From the NCBI GenBank assembly GCA_947450475.1, contig CANFVK010000006.1, forward strand, positions 62,001 to 126,000: DNA of 64,000 nucleotides, in the 5' to 3' direction. The notes below the pieces were generated by a model. The model had not been told where the DNA came from. It made no database searches and worked only from the letters and a program-made list of their open reading frames with translations. This document shows, in pieces, positions 32,746-44,198 of the stretch (the stretch's first letter is position 1; the number at the start of each line of letters is the position of its first letter). A program made the position numbers and the translations under genes. The DNA is from Bacteriovoracaceae bacterium. Lineage in GTDB: Bacteria; Bdellovibrionota; Bacteriovoracia; Bacteriovoracales; Bacteriovoracaceae.

Positions 32746-34122
32746 TTATTGATTGATTAGTCGGTCGAGGTCTCGGGCCTGCCGAATACCAATGATTTCA
32801 ATTTTGAATTTTCCCCTGAGTTCCTTTGCCGTTTTTTCAGAAGTAATAACTCTTTTGTAATTTAGCTGTGCCATTTCTTTTATACGCACTTCCATTTGCG
32901 GAATCGATCGCACTTCTCCCGTAAGTCCAACCTCCCCAATAAACACGGTGCTTGGATCAATGGGCCTTGATCGATAAGAGCTAAGCAGTGAAGCAATAAT
33001 CGATAAATCAGACTCTCGAGTGACAAGCTTCATTCCACCGACAACATTGAGATAAATATCATTAAACCCTAAGGGTAATCCAAAATATTTTTCGATTACC
33101 GCAACCATCATCGCTAATCGATTGTTGTCGAGCCCTTGTGTTGTACGCCGACCGTTGCCGAATTTATTTTCAACGACCAAAGCTTGAATTTCTACAAATA
33201 ACGATCTAGAACCTTCAATGATGCAAGTTAAGGATCTTCCAAAGGAGCCATCTAATTGATCATCAAGAAAATATTGAGATGGATTTTTTACTTCGTCCAA
33301 TCCTCTTTCTTTCATTTCAAAAATTCCCACTTCGTTAGTGTTACCAAAACGATTCTTCATCGCCCTTAAGAGCCGGTAATGACCGTACTGATCACCTTCA
33401 AAATAAATAACTGTATCAACCATATGCTCTAGAATTTTTGGGCCAGCTATCGACCCTTCTTTTGTAATATGTCCAATCACAAAACAAGTTATCCCGTTGG
33501 CTTTTACATGATTCATTAATTCATAAGTGACTTCTCTTATTTGTGAAACGCTACCTGGCGCGGATTCAATTTCTGAGCTAGAAGTTGTTTGAATCGAATC
33601 AATGACTAAAAATCTTGGTCGCAACTTATTTATTTGATCTAAAATTTTTTGCCAGTTTGTTTCATTATATATATAGAAATTTTCTGAATTGACCCCAAGC
33701 CTTTTTGATCTTTCTGCAACTTGATTAACAGATTCTTCCCCACTAACATAGAGCACGACATGTTCTTCATATCGTTGAGAAAGTTTTCCCATCACACTCG
33801 TCAACAGGGTAGATTTACCAATCCCAGGCTCTCCTCCTATTAACACCAAAGATCCCGGAACTACACCTCCCCCCACAACCCGATCGAACTCGGCCATGCC
33901 GGTGACAACTCTAAATTGCTTTTCAATCACAATTTCATTTATTAACTTTGGTGTCTCATTTCCAAATGCCGTTCTCTTGTGAGCACGATTAAGATCTTTT
34001 GCAGCAACAGATGTTTCCTCGGTAAAAGTATTCCATGATCCACATTCAGGACATTTCCCCATCCATTTTGATGTTTGATAAGAGCAACTTTGGCAGATGA
34101 ATGTTGTCGCCTTTTTTGCCAT
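32746..34122 (-). CDS. radA: DNA repair protein RadA
   Basis: CQSCSYQTSKWMGKCPECGSWNTF zinc finger, GEPGIGKSTLL, KNRFGNTNEVGIFEM. Confidence 0.96.
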   Translation of the reverse strand: MAKKATTFICQSCSYQTSKWMGKCPECGSWNTFTEETSVAAKDLNRAHKRTAFGNETPKLINEIVIEKQFRVVTGMAEFDRVVGGGVVPGSLVLIGGEPGIGKSTLLTSVMGKLSQRYEEHVVLYVSGEESVNQVAERSKRLGVNSENFYIYNETNWQKILDQINKLRPRFLVIDSIQTTSSSEIESAPGSVSQIREVTYELMNHVKANGITCFVIGHITKEGSIAGPKILEHMVDTVIYFEGDQYGHYRLLRAMKNRFGNTNEVGIFEMKERGLDEVKNPSQYFLDDQLDGSFGRSLTCIIEGSRSLFVEIQALVVENKFGNGRRTTQGLDNNRLAMMVAVIEKYFGLPLGFNDIYLNVVGGMKLVTRESDLSIIASLLSSYRSRPIDPSTVFIGEVGLTGEVRSIPQMEVRIKEMAQLNYKRVITSEKTAKELRGKFKIEIIGIRQARDLDRLINQ

Positions 34123-34131
34123 AGTATATTC

Positions 34132-36009
34132 CTATTTTAAAAGGTCCATAAGTTGATTTTCATTAATGACTTTTATCTTTAATTCGAGAGCTTTTTTATA
34201 TTTACTAGAACTTGGATCATTTTCATTGGTAACCAAAATGTCTGTGTTTTTTGAAACGGAATTTACAACAATCCCGCCACCTTCTCTAATTTTGTCTTCA
34301 ACAATTGGACGTTTTTCAGAAAGAGCACCCGTAATACAAATCTTCATTCCCGTAACTTTTGTGCTTCTTGTTTCTTCTACACTAAAAACAAATCCCAAAT
34401 CTATTAATTCTCGAATCAGTGAATGCTTTTCCTTTAGTGAGCTTAAAAACTCTCGGGCAGATTTTTCCGCAAAAGACTCTACATTCATCAGGTCTTCAAG
34501 CTTTAAACTAATTATTTTATTTATAGAATCATATCCAGCACGGACAATTTTTTCACATTTATTGTAAGCACCTCCGCTGATGCCCAGGGCCGACATAAAA
34601 ACAATCAAGTCTATAATTTTGGTTTTCTCGATAGAATCAATTAACTTGCTGCTGAGTTTTTCTTTGACCTTATCCAGTTTCATTAAATCTTCTGCCGTGA
34701 GCTTGTATAAATCAGGAATTGTTTTCACGAAGCCACCATTTATCAACTCATCAAGTCTTTTACTGCTCAAGTCCTCTATGCCAATTTTTTGAATAAAGTT
34801 GAGAATGACTTCTTTGTTTTTACCTGGGCACAACTCATTCCTACAAAATATTCTTATGTCTTGTATTTCAATTTTTGAACTACAGCTTGGGCAAACACTC
34901 GGAATCGAAAATTTATTACTAGAAGCTTTTGCAACAGACAAAAACTTAGGAATTACTTCGCCGGAACGAATTATTTCTATTTCATCACCACTTTTTAACT
35001 GATTTGCAAACACAACCCCATAATTGTGAAGTGTTACTCTGGAAATCATGGCCCCAGACAATTCAACAGGCTCGACTTCTCCAACTGGAGTTAAAATGCC
35101 ATTTCTCGAGACTGACCAGATTATGTCTTTAAGAATAGTTAATTTCGATTCTCCCTGAAACTTAAATGCCATTTTATAGCGTGGATGATGCGAGGTTTCT
35201 CCAAGCTCTTCATGCAGTGATAGTTTATTATAAGTAAAAACCAGTCCATCAATTTGATAAGGTCCTTCGCTCATAAAGTTCTTTGCACGCTCAATTATTT
35301 CTTCTATTGATGTTTTGTTTTTGTGAACATCTACCTCTGGAATTTTAAATTCATATTTTTTTAATTTATCAAATTTTTCTACTTCATACTCTAACCTTTC
35401 AGGGCTTAGGTAATCAAACGCCATAAACTTTATGAAGCGACACAGTTCAAGATTTTCTTTTCTTCCCATCAAACCGGCGACAATATTTCTCTGGCTAGTT
35501 GGTCGCTCTAGGCCAATTTCAACCATTTCTTTTGTTAACAGAAAGAAGCTTTCCTCGTCACAGAAAAGTTCTCCTCGAATTTCAATTTTATTTTTATTAC
35601 TTATCCCCTTCGGAACATTGGTTACCCACATAACTTTTTTTGTTATATTCTCACCTTGAGATCCATCCCCTCTGGTTTTTGCCAAAATTAATTCGCCAGA
35701 TTCATAAATAAGTGAACAGCTAATCCCATCTAATTTAAAAGTACTTAGAACTTCTTCTTTTCCCATCCAGGTAACTAGATCATCAATTAAATACGTTTTC
35801 TCGAGGGACAACATTTTTTTATCATGCTTTATTTTGTCACTGACCGAACTTGTTGTTCCGACAATTTGAAGAGTTGGATTTTGAGGGTCAAGTGAACGCA
35901 GTTCATCTTCAATCTTGTCATATTCTGAATCTGGAATTTGCGGTCTGCCTTGGTAATACAAAGCTTTGTGTTTGATGATTTCTGCTTCAAGTTTTTGAAT
36001 GCGACTCAT
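34132..36009 (-). CDS. ligA: NAD-dependent DNA ligase
   Basis: ALYYQGRPQIPDSEYDKIEDEL (NAD-binding Ia), STFKLDGISCSLIY (KLDG nucleotidyl Lys), CPSC...C....C zinc finger, C-terminal BRCT. Confidence 0.95.
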   Translation of the reverse strand: MSRIQKLEAEIIKHKALYYQGRPQIPDSEYDKIEDELRSLDPQNPTLQIVGTTSSVSDKIKHDKKMLSLEKTYLIDDLVTWMGKEEVLSTFKLDGISCSLIYESGELILAKTRGDGSQGENITKKVMWVTNVPKGISNKNKIEIRGELFCDEESFFLLTKEMVEIGLERPTSQRNIVAGLMGRKENLELCRFIKFMAFDYLSPERLEYEVEKFDKLKKYEFKIPEVDVHKNKTSIEEIIERAKNFMSEGPYQIDGLVFTYNKLSLHEELGETSHHPRYKMAFKFQGESKLTILKDIIWSVSRNGILTPVGEVEPVELSGAMISRVTLHNYGVVFANQLKSGDEIEIIRSGEVIPKFLSVAKASSNKFSIPSVCPSCSSKIEIQDIRIFCRNELCPGKNKEVILNFIQKIGIEDLSSKRLDELINGGFVKTIPDLYKLTAEDLMKLDKVKEKLSSKLIDSIEKTKIIDLIVFMSALGISGGAYNKCEKIVRAGYDSINKIISLKLEDLMNVESFAEKSAREFLSSLKEKHSLIRELIDLGFVFSVEETRSTKVTGMKICITGALSEKRPIVEDKIREGGGIVVNSVSKNTDILVTNENDPSSSKYKKALELKIKVINENQLMDLLK

Positions 36010-36032
36010 TTCTTCTCCAAAAAGTCATTGGA

Positions 36033-37466
36033 TTAAAAAGTAAAAATCGTTCCTACTTTAGCAGATACGTCTTTGAATTGCTCTTCTTTTGTAGTGCCCG
36101 AAAAATTGGCTTTATTTGATAAAATAGACAATCCGCCACTTAGAGTTATATTAGGCTCTAGTATATATTGTCCTCCAAATTCCAATCGGTAGTTTGAACT
36201 TGAGTCATCAGCTCCCCAAATCAAAACTTTTTCTTTGTAGGCAGAGCTTAGTAAAAAATCAAAAACTAAATAAAGTCGTGTTGATTCCCAAATGGGTATA
36301 CTTCCCTTTGTTCCCAGCAAAAGCCCACTAAACGTAAAATCAGTTAAATGATCGGTTAAGTTTGTATTCATTTCATAGTCATAGCTTGCGTAACCGCCAT
36401 AGATATCAACCTGAGGTCCATAGAAAAAGCCCATTGGCAGATATTTGTATCCTATTTTTATGCGACTTTGAGAATTAATTGTTGAAGTAGTATCGTAGCT
36501 TCCAAATTTTTTAGCATAATCTACGCCAAACCATAAATTTCTTGTGGCCCAGAGCTCTCCTTCAAGATCTACACCATACATAACCCCTGTATAATTTTTT
36601 TCTACAGTTGAAGTTTGATTAATTGATGAGGACCCGAGATCAACAAAAAGACCGACAGTTCCCAATTTTCCAAATTCTTCTTTTTCTTTTTCGGAATAAT
36701 TCAATTGCTCAACTGCTTTTCTTTTTTCACTCATTTTTACTTTTACCCAGTCTTCTAGGCGGAGTTTTTTCTGACCTTCATAATTTACAATTTTTGCCTG
36801 AGCCTGATTATCACTCACATCAAAAACTTTGGCTTCTGCAATTTTTTCAGTTTGATAATCAACAATTTCTCTTAGCAGGGGGTGTTGTCGCTTGCTTGTC
36901 GGGCGCTCTATTACAATTTCGCTTCCGTTATATACATGAGATTTTTTTCCAATATCAATGGTAAATTGATCTCCAAGAACACCCTTAATTCTTCCTTCAT
37001 AGGGAATTGTTTTCTCGTAAAGCTCAAGCCAGTTTTTGATTGTCTGAGATATCAATGAAATATCATTAGATTTTAATTGAGCTTGCTCCTTAAAATAGCG
37101 ATCCTCACCATTTTCTCCAAAGATTTCTACTCGAACATCGGTTAATCCAACCTGCATTGCCAAAGTAACCCTTATCAGTGAACCTGCCTTGGTTTTGTCT
37201 GCAATGACTTTTAAAACATCCTTGTTGCTTAAGTGGCTTTCTAGGTTTTTTGAATATTGGCTTAAAATATTAATTAGTTCAGAATTTGATTTATAAGTGC
37301 ACCAACTTCCTTCCTTGATATAATTTTCTATCTCTTCAAACACCTTAAATCCGGCGCGATTATCTAATCCATCTACGATTGGAAGTAGCATACAATGGCG
37401 CATAGACTCCGTTGCTGTTGCGACAAAAGATAAAAACAAAATGCATATGACTAAGTATTTTTTCAT
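36033..37466 (-). CDS. Exported, probable outer-membrane protein of unknown function
   Basis: Signal peptide MKKYLVICILFLSFVATA; barrel-like C-terminal half ending ...GTIFTF. Confidence 0.6.
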   Translation of the reverse strand: MKKYLVICILFLSFVATATESMRHCMLLPIVDGLDNRAGFKVFEEIENYIKEGSWCTYKSNSELINILSQYSKNLESHLSNKDVLKVIADKTKAGSLIRVTLAMQVGLTDVRVEIFGENGEDRYFKEQAQLKSNDISLISQTIKNWLELYEKTIPYEGRIKGVLGDQFTIDIGKKSHVYNGSEIVIERPTSKRQHPLLREIVDYQTEKIAEAKVFDVSDNQAQAKIVNYEGQKKLRLEDWVKVKMSEKRKAVEQLNYSEKEKEEFGKLGTVGLFVDLGSSSINQTSTVEKNYTGVMYGVDLEGELWATRNLWFGVDYAKKFGSYDTTSTINSQSRIKIGYKYLPMGFFYGPQVDIYGGYASYDYEMNTNLTDHLTDFTFSGLLLGTKGSIPIWESTRLYLVFDFLLSSAYKEKVLIWGADDSSSNYRLEFGGQYILEPNITLSGGLSILSNKANFSGTTKEEQFKDVSAKVGTIFTF

Positions 37467-37804
37467 AATTCGTTTTCTGGAAGTGGCGGAAGAATTTCAT
37501 TATAGCTAAAGTGGTTTCTTTGATTTTCGTAAACAGACAAGAGCATCTGTAAATCATTTAGTTCTTCACGCAAGCTTTTGTTTTCATGTTTAAGATTTTC
37601 TAATTCAACTTTTAATTGAAGCTCATTTCTTTCGTTTGAAATATTGATTTTGTTTTGAGTGGTCCATATAAAATACTTACCCGCCTCTTCTTTATATTTA
37701 TATTTACCGGCCTTAACGGCCCTTCTGATTGTTGATATAGATATTTTTTTTAACGTGGCAAATTCGAGTATTGATAGCCAAATTCCATCTTGCTCCATAC
37801 ACAC
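37463..37804 (-). CDS. Small helix-turn-helix plus coiled-coil protein
   Basis: WLSILEFATLKKISISTIRRAVKAGKYKYKEEAGKYFI (excisionase/MerR-like HTH) then heptad-rich helix; ATGA overlap with downstream gene. Confidence 0.6.
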   Translation of the reverse strand: MCMEQDGIWLSILEFATLKKISISTIRRAVKAGKYKYKEEAGKYFIWTTQNKINISNERNELQLKVELENLKHENKSLREELNDLQMLLSVYENQRNHFSYNEILPPLPENEL

Positions 37805-37924
37805 TCCTTTTTTAAATTTATTTTATCCCAGTTTTCTCTTTTATATAAAAGTTTTTTAATACCGGCCGATTCTGATCTGGTTTTTTTTATAAGACATATT
37901 TCTTTCAAGTGATATATTAAAAAC

Positions 37925-39109
37925 ATGTATCATAATATTAAGATCGATTCTTTTAAAAATAAAAAAACGGCACTGGTCCTATCGGGTGGAGTTGTCAAAG
38001 CCGCCTCTTGGCATCTCGGTGTTGCCCTGGCGCTAGAAGAGTTTGGATTTGTTTTAAAACACAACAAGTCTCCAATAAATCCTGACTATGAAATTTCAAC
38101 CTATGTTGGCTCTAGTGCTGGTTCGTTGATAAATCTTTACTTTGCTTCTGGCTTTCGTCCAATCGATGTCATCGATGCCAATATCAACCGAAAAAATGCC
38201 CACACCTCTCTAAAACCTGTGGCTTATGCAGATATGCTTTCTCGCCGAATGCCCTCAAGAGAGCCCTTTAATTTTAATTTCTATAATCCCTTTGAAGGTT
38301 TTCCTTCACTGTTAAAGCAAATGGCAAAGCCACTTTTGTCTATTTCGGGACTTTTTTCAACGGAAGGTCTTAATCAGTACATGCAAGAACACGTTATTAT
38401 CTCACAAGATTTTAATGAATATATTGCTGATATGTTTGTGGTTGCAACCCAGTTAGATCACTCGAGAAAAGTTATTTTTAGTAAATTTAATTATCCCAGC
38501 CCCATTCATGACTCTACTGCTGAATATTATACTGGAGTTGAAGTTAGCCAGGCAGTTTCGGCGAGCATGAGCGTTCCCCCTTTCTATTCTCCTTTTCCCG
38601 TTAAAAACCCACGTACTCAAAAATTAGATTTTTATATTGACGGAGAAATTCGTGAAACACTTTCAAACCATGTTGCTGTAGATAATAAGTGTGATTTCGT
38701 CATCAGTTCTTGGACCCATACCCCTTACCACTTTCATGATGAAGTGGGTTCGTTAATCAATTATGGCTTACCTGCAATTTGTATGCAGGCCATATACTTA
38801 ATGATACAAAAGAAAATTGTTTCTAGTCGTAGTCAAAACATTTTAGCAAAAGACATTATAGACACAGTTAGCGAATACATGGCTTCAAATAGTTTTTCCA
38901 ATAACGATAGAAATAAAATCTGTTCTATCTTAGAACGCAAACTCAACTATAATCCAAACATAAAGTTTATTGACATTTACCCTGATCACTCTCACTACAA
39001 GCTCTTTTTTACCAATTCTTTTTCGCTTGATCCACAAAAAGCCAAATACATCATGACTGCCGGCTACAAAAAAACATTTGAAGTTTTTAAAAGACTTGAG
39101 TGGAATTAA
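37925..39109 (+). CDS. Patatin-like phospholipase
   Basis: ALVLSGGVVKAASWHLGVALAL, nucleophile elbow VGSSAGSL, catalytic Asp in IDGEI. Confidence 0.85.
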   Translation: MYHNIKIDSFKNKKTALVLSGGVVKAASWHLGVALALEEFGFVLKHNKSPINPDYEISTYVGSSAGSLINLYFASGFRPIDVIDANINRKNAHTSLKPVAYADMLSRRMPSREPFNFNFYNPFEGFPSLLKQMAKPLLSISGLFSTEGLNQYMQEHVIISQDFNEYIADMFVVATQLDHSRKVIFSKFNYPSPIHDSTAEYYTGVEVSQAVSASMSVPPFYSPFPVKNPRTQKLDFYIDGEIRETLSNHVAVDNKCDFVISSWTHTPYHFHDEVGSLINYGLPAICMQAIYLMIQKKIVSSRSQNILAKDIIDTVSEYMASNSFSNNDRNKICSILERKLNYNPNIKFIDIYPDHSHYKLFFTNSFSLDPQKAKYIMTAGYKKTFEVFKRLEWN

Positions 39110-39111
39110 TT

Positions 39112-41289
39112 TTAGAGTTGCTCTACGAGATATGAGCCCGGTGAGCAAAATGTTTTTAAGAATTCACTTGAACCATCTGTATAATCGAGCCTCGCGCTTA
39201 TCTGTCCTTCTTGGTCTCCGACGATAAATGCTTTTTCTGCCATTTCAAAATTATCTGTTGAAAAATTCCCATCACTATCAATTGAGCTGGTTTCGATATA
39301 CATTTCACCACTTCTATTTTTTCCACCTACTCTCATTTGATTCAGATCTCTAGCAAGATTAAGCTGAACAATACATCTTTCTTTTAATCCATTAAGTTCG
39401 TTTTTTTCCAATACTTTCGAAATAAAATCTGCACTGGGCACCTCTAGGTTTTTTTCTCCAGCTGAACCAACATACAAACCATCAGACAAATGATTAAACT
39501 CTAAGTAGTTTCTCATGCCATCTGGAAGGCTTGGTATTTTTAATTCATAAGCATTTAGTGCTTTTTTCTTCGCTGAATAATTTAAGCCCAGATATTTTAT
39601 GCTGTCGGGATTTAAAACTAACTCTTTTTTCTTTTGGCTTAAAAGATTTCTGGTGGTTAATGAAAATGTTTCCCTTTTAGCTTCGGCAAAATTAGGATCC
39701 TCATAGTAAAGCTCCCCCTCACCAACAAACACAATCTTTTGAGTTATTTCTTTAGAATTTAACATAAAGCGAATCATTACGTTTCCAATGGGTACTTCAG
39801 CGAACATAACATATTTTGCCTCTTCCCGAGTACTCACCGGATGAAGAGATTTGTTTAAAAATATTTTATGAAAATATTTTGCATCAATTTCAATATCTTT
39901 AACCTGAGTATCCAAATTGAGCAACATGAGTCCACCAGAGGGATTCACTCCTTGGTTTTGCAAAAAAAGCATCAACGAATCTTCATTTAATAAAGGTACC
40001 TCTATTGCCTGCTGGGTAGAGAGATTCAACTCAACCCTTGTTGGAACAACTCCAATTGCTTGAATTATGCCAGCCTGAGTATTTGCAGAATTAACCAATG
40101 AGTAATCAAAATTAATCTCTCCCACTGCTCCATCACTAACCCTCTCACTTCTATCAAAGTCTGGGACAAATTCAAAATTGGCAAGCGATTTATATTTTTG
40201 AGTATTCAAAAAAACTTCCTTAGCCTTAATACCAAAGTGGGTTTGCTTGGCACTTTTGAAATTCGCAACTTGTGGGGCATCATTTTCGACAGCTGAATCT
40301 TGAGTTTTGGTGTAATCGTAAACTATATTATCTTCTGAATTTAAATCTATTCCAGCTTGATCAAGTTCGCTTTGACCAATCAAGCTTTTTGTTTTTTTGG
40401 GTTTTAAAGTCACTGACTTTACTTCACCCATCTCGCGATCAATGGCCCCCTTTACTGTTTCAGACAATTGGGCATCCAATGACCTTGGGTTGTTGACGGT
40501 GTCCCTGACTATGCTTATTGATTGATTTTGATCCTTGTTTTTTGAATAGTCATACAATACCAAGTCGTCTTTATCATCTTCTTTGTTTTCTTCTTTGGCT
40601 TTTCTAGCTGCCTCTATAGGGGCAACATTTTTTTCTTTGGTACTTGATTGCCCAACACCAACTTCATCTTTAACTATTTCTTTTACGTTGTTAGTAACAG
40701 TATTGCTTTCAAATGTTTTATAGGTTTGTCTTACACTTTTTATTGGTGATAATTTTATTAATTCACTGTTGTTGATTTCATATTCAGATAAATCTTCTAT
40801 AGATGTTTTATTGTCTATAAATTTATTTTTAGCGAAATTAGGAAAAGAGATTTCACTGTTTTCGAATTTTTTAAATCTTGTTTTTGTTTTTGTTTTTGTT
40901 TGTTCGTTTTTAGTTATTACTTCAAGATCACTATTTTTAATTTCAAAACTCTGCAATGACTCGACACCTGTTTCTTTCTCTATAAAAGTTTTATTTGCTA
41001 AGTTTTGTTTTTTATCAACTTTAACTTTTGTTTCTTTTTGTATTTCTTGTTTCAGCTCACTTTCTATTACCCCAATTATCTGATTGGTAATAATTATTTT
41101 CTGCTCATTTCCAGATGCCTGATTTTCTGGAGACGGACGCATTAAAAATGAAACATTTTCAAAAGCTCGGCCAAAGGCGGAAAAATTAATTTGAGCATTT
41201 GATTCATCTAAAAAAGTATATGAATATGAGAGTGAATATGCTGAAGCACAAACAAAGACAGACACGGCAATAATATTTTTTAAATTCAT
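39112..41289 (-). CDS. Large exported protein of unknown function with internal repeats
   Basis: 725 aa continuous ORF with N-terminal signal MNLKNIIAVSVFVCASAYSLSYS; no family recognised. Confidence 0.65.
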   Translation of the reverse strand: MNLKNIIAVSVFVCASAYSLSYSYTFLDESNAQINFSAFGRAFENVSFLMRPSPENQASGNEQKIIITNQIIGVIESELKQEIQKETKVKVDKKQNLANKTFIEKETGVESLQSFEIKNSDLEVITKNEQTKTKTKTRFKKFENSEISFPNFAKNKFIDNKTSIEDLSEYEINNSELIKLSPIKSVRQTYKTFESNTVTNNVKEIVKDEVGVGQSSTKEKNVAPIEAARKAKEENKEDDKDDLVLYDYSKNKDQNQSISIVRDTVNNPRSLDAQLSETVKGAIDREMGEVKSVTLKPKKTKSLIGQSELDQAGIDLNSEDNIVYDYTKTQDSAVENDAPQVANFKSAKQTHFGIKAKEVFLNTQKYKSLANFEFVPDFDRSERVSDGAVGEINFDYSLVNSANTQAGIIQAIGVVPTRVELNLSTQQAIEVPLLNEDSLMLFLQNQGVNPSGGLMLLNLDTQVKDIEIDAKYFHKIFLNKSLHPVSTREEAKYVMFAEVPIGNVMIRFMLNSKEITQKIVFVGEGELYYEDPNFAEAKRETFSLTTRNLLSQKKKELVLNPDSIKYLGLNYSAKKKALNAYELKIPSLPDGMRNYLEFNHLSDGLYVGSAGEKNLEVPSADFISKVLEKNELNGLKERCIVQLNLARDLNQMRVGGKNRSGEMYIETSSIDSDGNFSTDNFEMAEKAFIVGDQEGQISARLDYTDGSSEFLKTFCSPGSYLVEQL

Positions 41290-41387
41290 AGCGTTGTTTT
41301 AATATTAACAAAGCCAAGAACTCAATCAAGCATACGATTTTTTTGCCTAGTGCGTACAAGTATTTTTGATGAAACTTTAAGGAATAA

Positions 41388-41419
41388 AGTGAGTACTCAC
41401 TAAGTTCATGAGTACTCAT
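41388..41419 (-). terminator. Probable terminator of the atp operon built from two GAGTACTC palindromes
   Basis: AGTGAGTACTCACTAAGTTCATGAGTACTCAT immediately 3' of atpC (stop at 41423); the two arms are also complementary to each other; T-rich on the minus strand afterwards. Confidence 0.5.
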
Positions 41420-41422
41420 TTA

Positions 41423-41857
41423 TTATTTTTCGTAATTTGGTCTGATAAATTCGCCGATTTGAATTCTAATCTTAGCTCGTTCAACTTTTCTTGAGTATTT
41501 TTCAAACTCTTCCGCTGAAAGATTTTCACTATGTTTTAATTTTTCTTCAGCGTTTTTAAGTGCAAGGCGAGCTCGCTCTAAATCTACATCTGTATTTTCT
41601 TCTGCAGTGTTAGACAAAATAACAATTTTATTATCTAAAACCTTGCAAACCCCAGAGGTAAGCGCAAAGTGCCTATCGGCGTAATCAGCACCTCCAAAAA
41701 CACTTAACATCCCTGTCGATAAATTAGTAACAAGGTGAGTGTGATTTTCCAGGATATTGATTTGGCCTCGAGTCGTTGGGATTAGCAACGACTCTGCACT
41801 CATGTTTTTTGAAACAATCTTAGATGGAGTAAGGATATCAACAACAAAATATTTCAT
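41423..41857 (-). CDS. atpC: ATP synthase F1 epsilon subunit
   Basis: VDILTPSKIVSKNMSAESLLIPTTRGQINILENHTHLVTNLSTG; operon position. Confidence 0.93.
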   Translation of the reverse strand: MKYFVVDILTPSKIVSKNMSAESLLIPTTRGQINILENHTHLVTNLSTGMLSVFGGADYADRHFALTSGVCKVLDNKIVILSNTAEENTDVDLERARLALKNAEEKLKHSENLSAEEFEKYSRKVERAKIRIQIGEFIRPNYEK

Positions 41858-41872
41858 TAAAAAATCCTAGTT

Positions 41873-43303
<1,431 letters not shown>

Positions 43304-44170
43304 TTACCCGTTCAGAGACTCGGCACCAGATACGACTTCAGATAATTCTGTCGTAATGGCAGCCTGTCTAAGTTTATTAGCTCTAATTGTTAATGATTTA
43401 ATCGCTTTTTTGCAGTTACCAGAAGCACTATCCATCGCACTCATTCTCGAACCATGTTCAGCCGCTATACCGTCTAGAAGAGCAGTGTAAAGAGTACTGA
43501 TATAAGTTTGAGGAATTAATGTATTTAATATTTGCGTAGGATTTGGATCGTACTTGAAATCAAATGGAAACTTTTCTCTTAACTCTTCTTTTGCAGAAGA
43601 ATCTAGAGACATTGGAAGTAGTGTTTTAATATCTGGAATGAATGCAAGTGCAGATTGAAAAATATTGTATGCAACATACACTTTTCCAACTTCACCGGTT
43701 GTGAACATCTCTCCAAGTTCAACTCCAATATGTTCCATTTCAACAAACGATGGTTCATTTTTAGTAAATGAAAAGGTTTTTCCTTTATTTACTTCTGAAC
43801 CCAACAAGTCTCTGACTTTTTTACCAATGAAAATAACTTTAACATCTTCCTTTGTCTCAGCTAAAAACTTTTTAACTTTTTTTGCCAGCTGAGAATTGTA
43901 TGATCCACAAAGCCCTTTATCAGATGAGATAACGAGCAGTACAGACTTGTTATTTGTTTTTTCATGCAAATACTCATGGTCATATCCTTGAACAAGTGCA
44001 GAAACAACCTTGATTGTTTCTTCGAGCTCTCTAGCGTAGGGTCTCGAGTTAAGGATATTGTTTTGGGCTTTTGCAAGTTTGGCCGCAGAAACAAGCTTCA
44101 TGGCTTGAGTAATTTTCAAAGTACTTTTAGTACTTTTTATTTTCTTTTTAAGATCTTTAATATTGGCCAT
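43304..44170 (-). CDS. atpG: ATP synthase F1 gamma subunit
   Basis: MANIKDLKKKIKSTKSTLKITQAMKLVSAAKL; C-terminal RANKLRQAAITTELSEVVSGAESL. Confidence 0.97.
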   Translation of the reverse strand: MANIKDLKKKIKSTKSTLKITQAMKLVSAAKLAKAQNNILNSRPYARELEETIKVVSALVQGYDHEYLHEKTNNKSVLLVISSDKGLCGSYNSQLAKKVKKFLAETKEDVKVIFIGKKVRDLLGSEVNKGKTFSFTKNEPSFVEMEHIGVELGEMFTTGEVGKVYVAYNIFQSALAFIPDIKTLLPMSLDSSAKEELREKFPFDFKYDPNPTQILNTLIPQTYISTLYTALLDGIAAEHGSRMSAMDSASGNCKKAIKSLTIRANKLRQAAITTELSEVVSGAESLNG

Positions 44171-44198
44171 TTTCTCTTCCTAGAAATTCTGTCGACTT

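Noticed and set aside
34166-35659. Several plus-strand ORFs opposite ligA
   Set aside because: Shadow ORFs on the antisense strand of an intact conserved gene.
39827-39836. Third GAGTACTC in the 725-aa gene
   Set aside because: A single 8-bp match inside coding sequence is expected by chance in 64 kb.
40880-40905. GTTTTT hexanucleotide tandem repeat in the 725-aa gene (KTKTKT)
   Set aside because: Only about three full units; hexamer changes stay in frame, so phase variation is unlikely. Probably low-complexity coding sequence.
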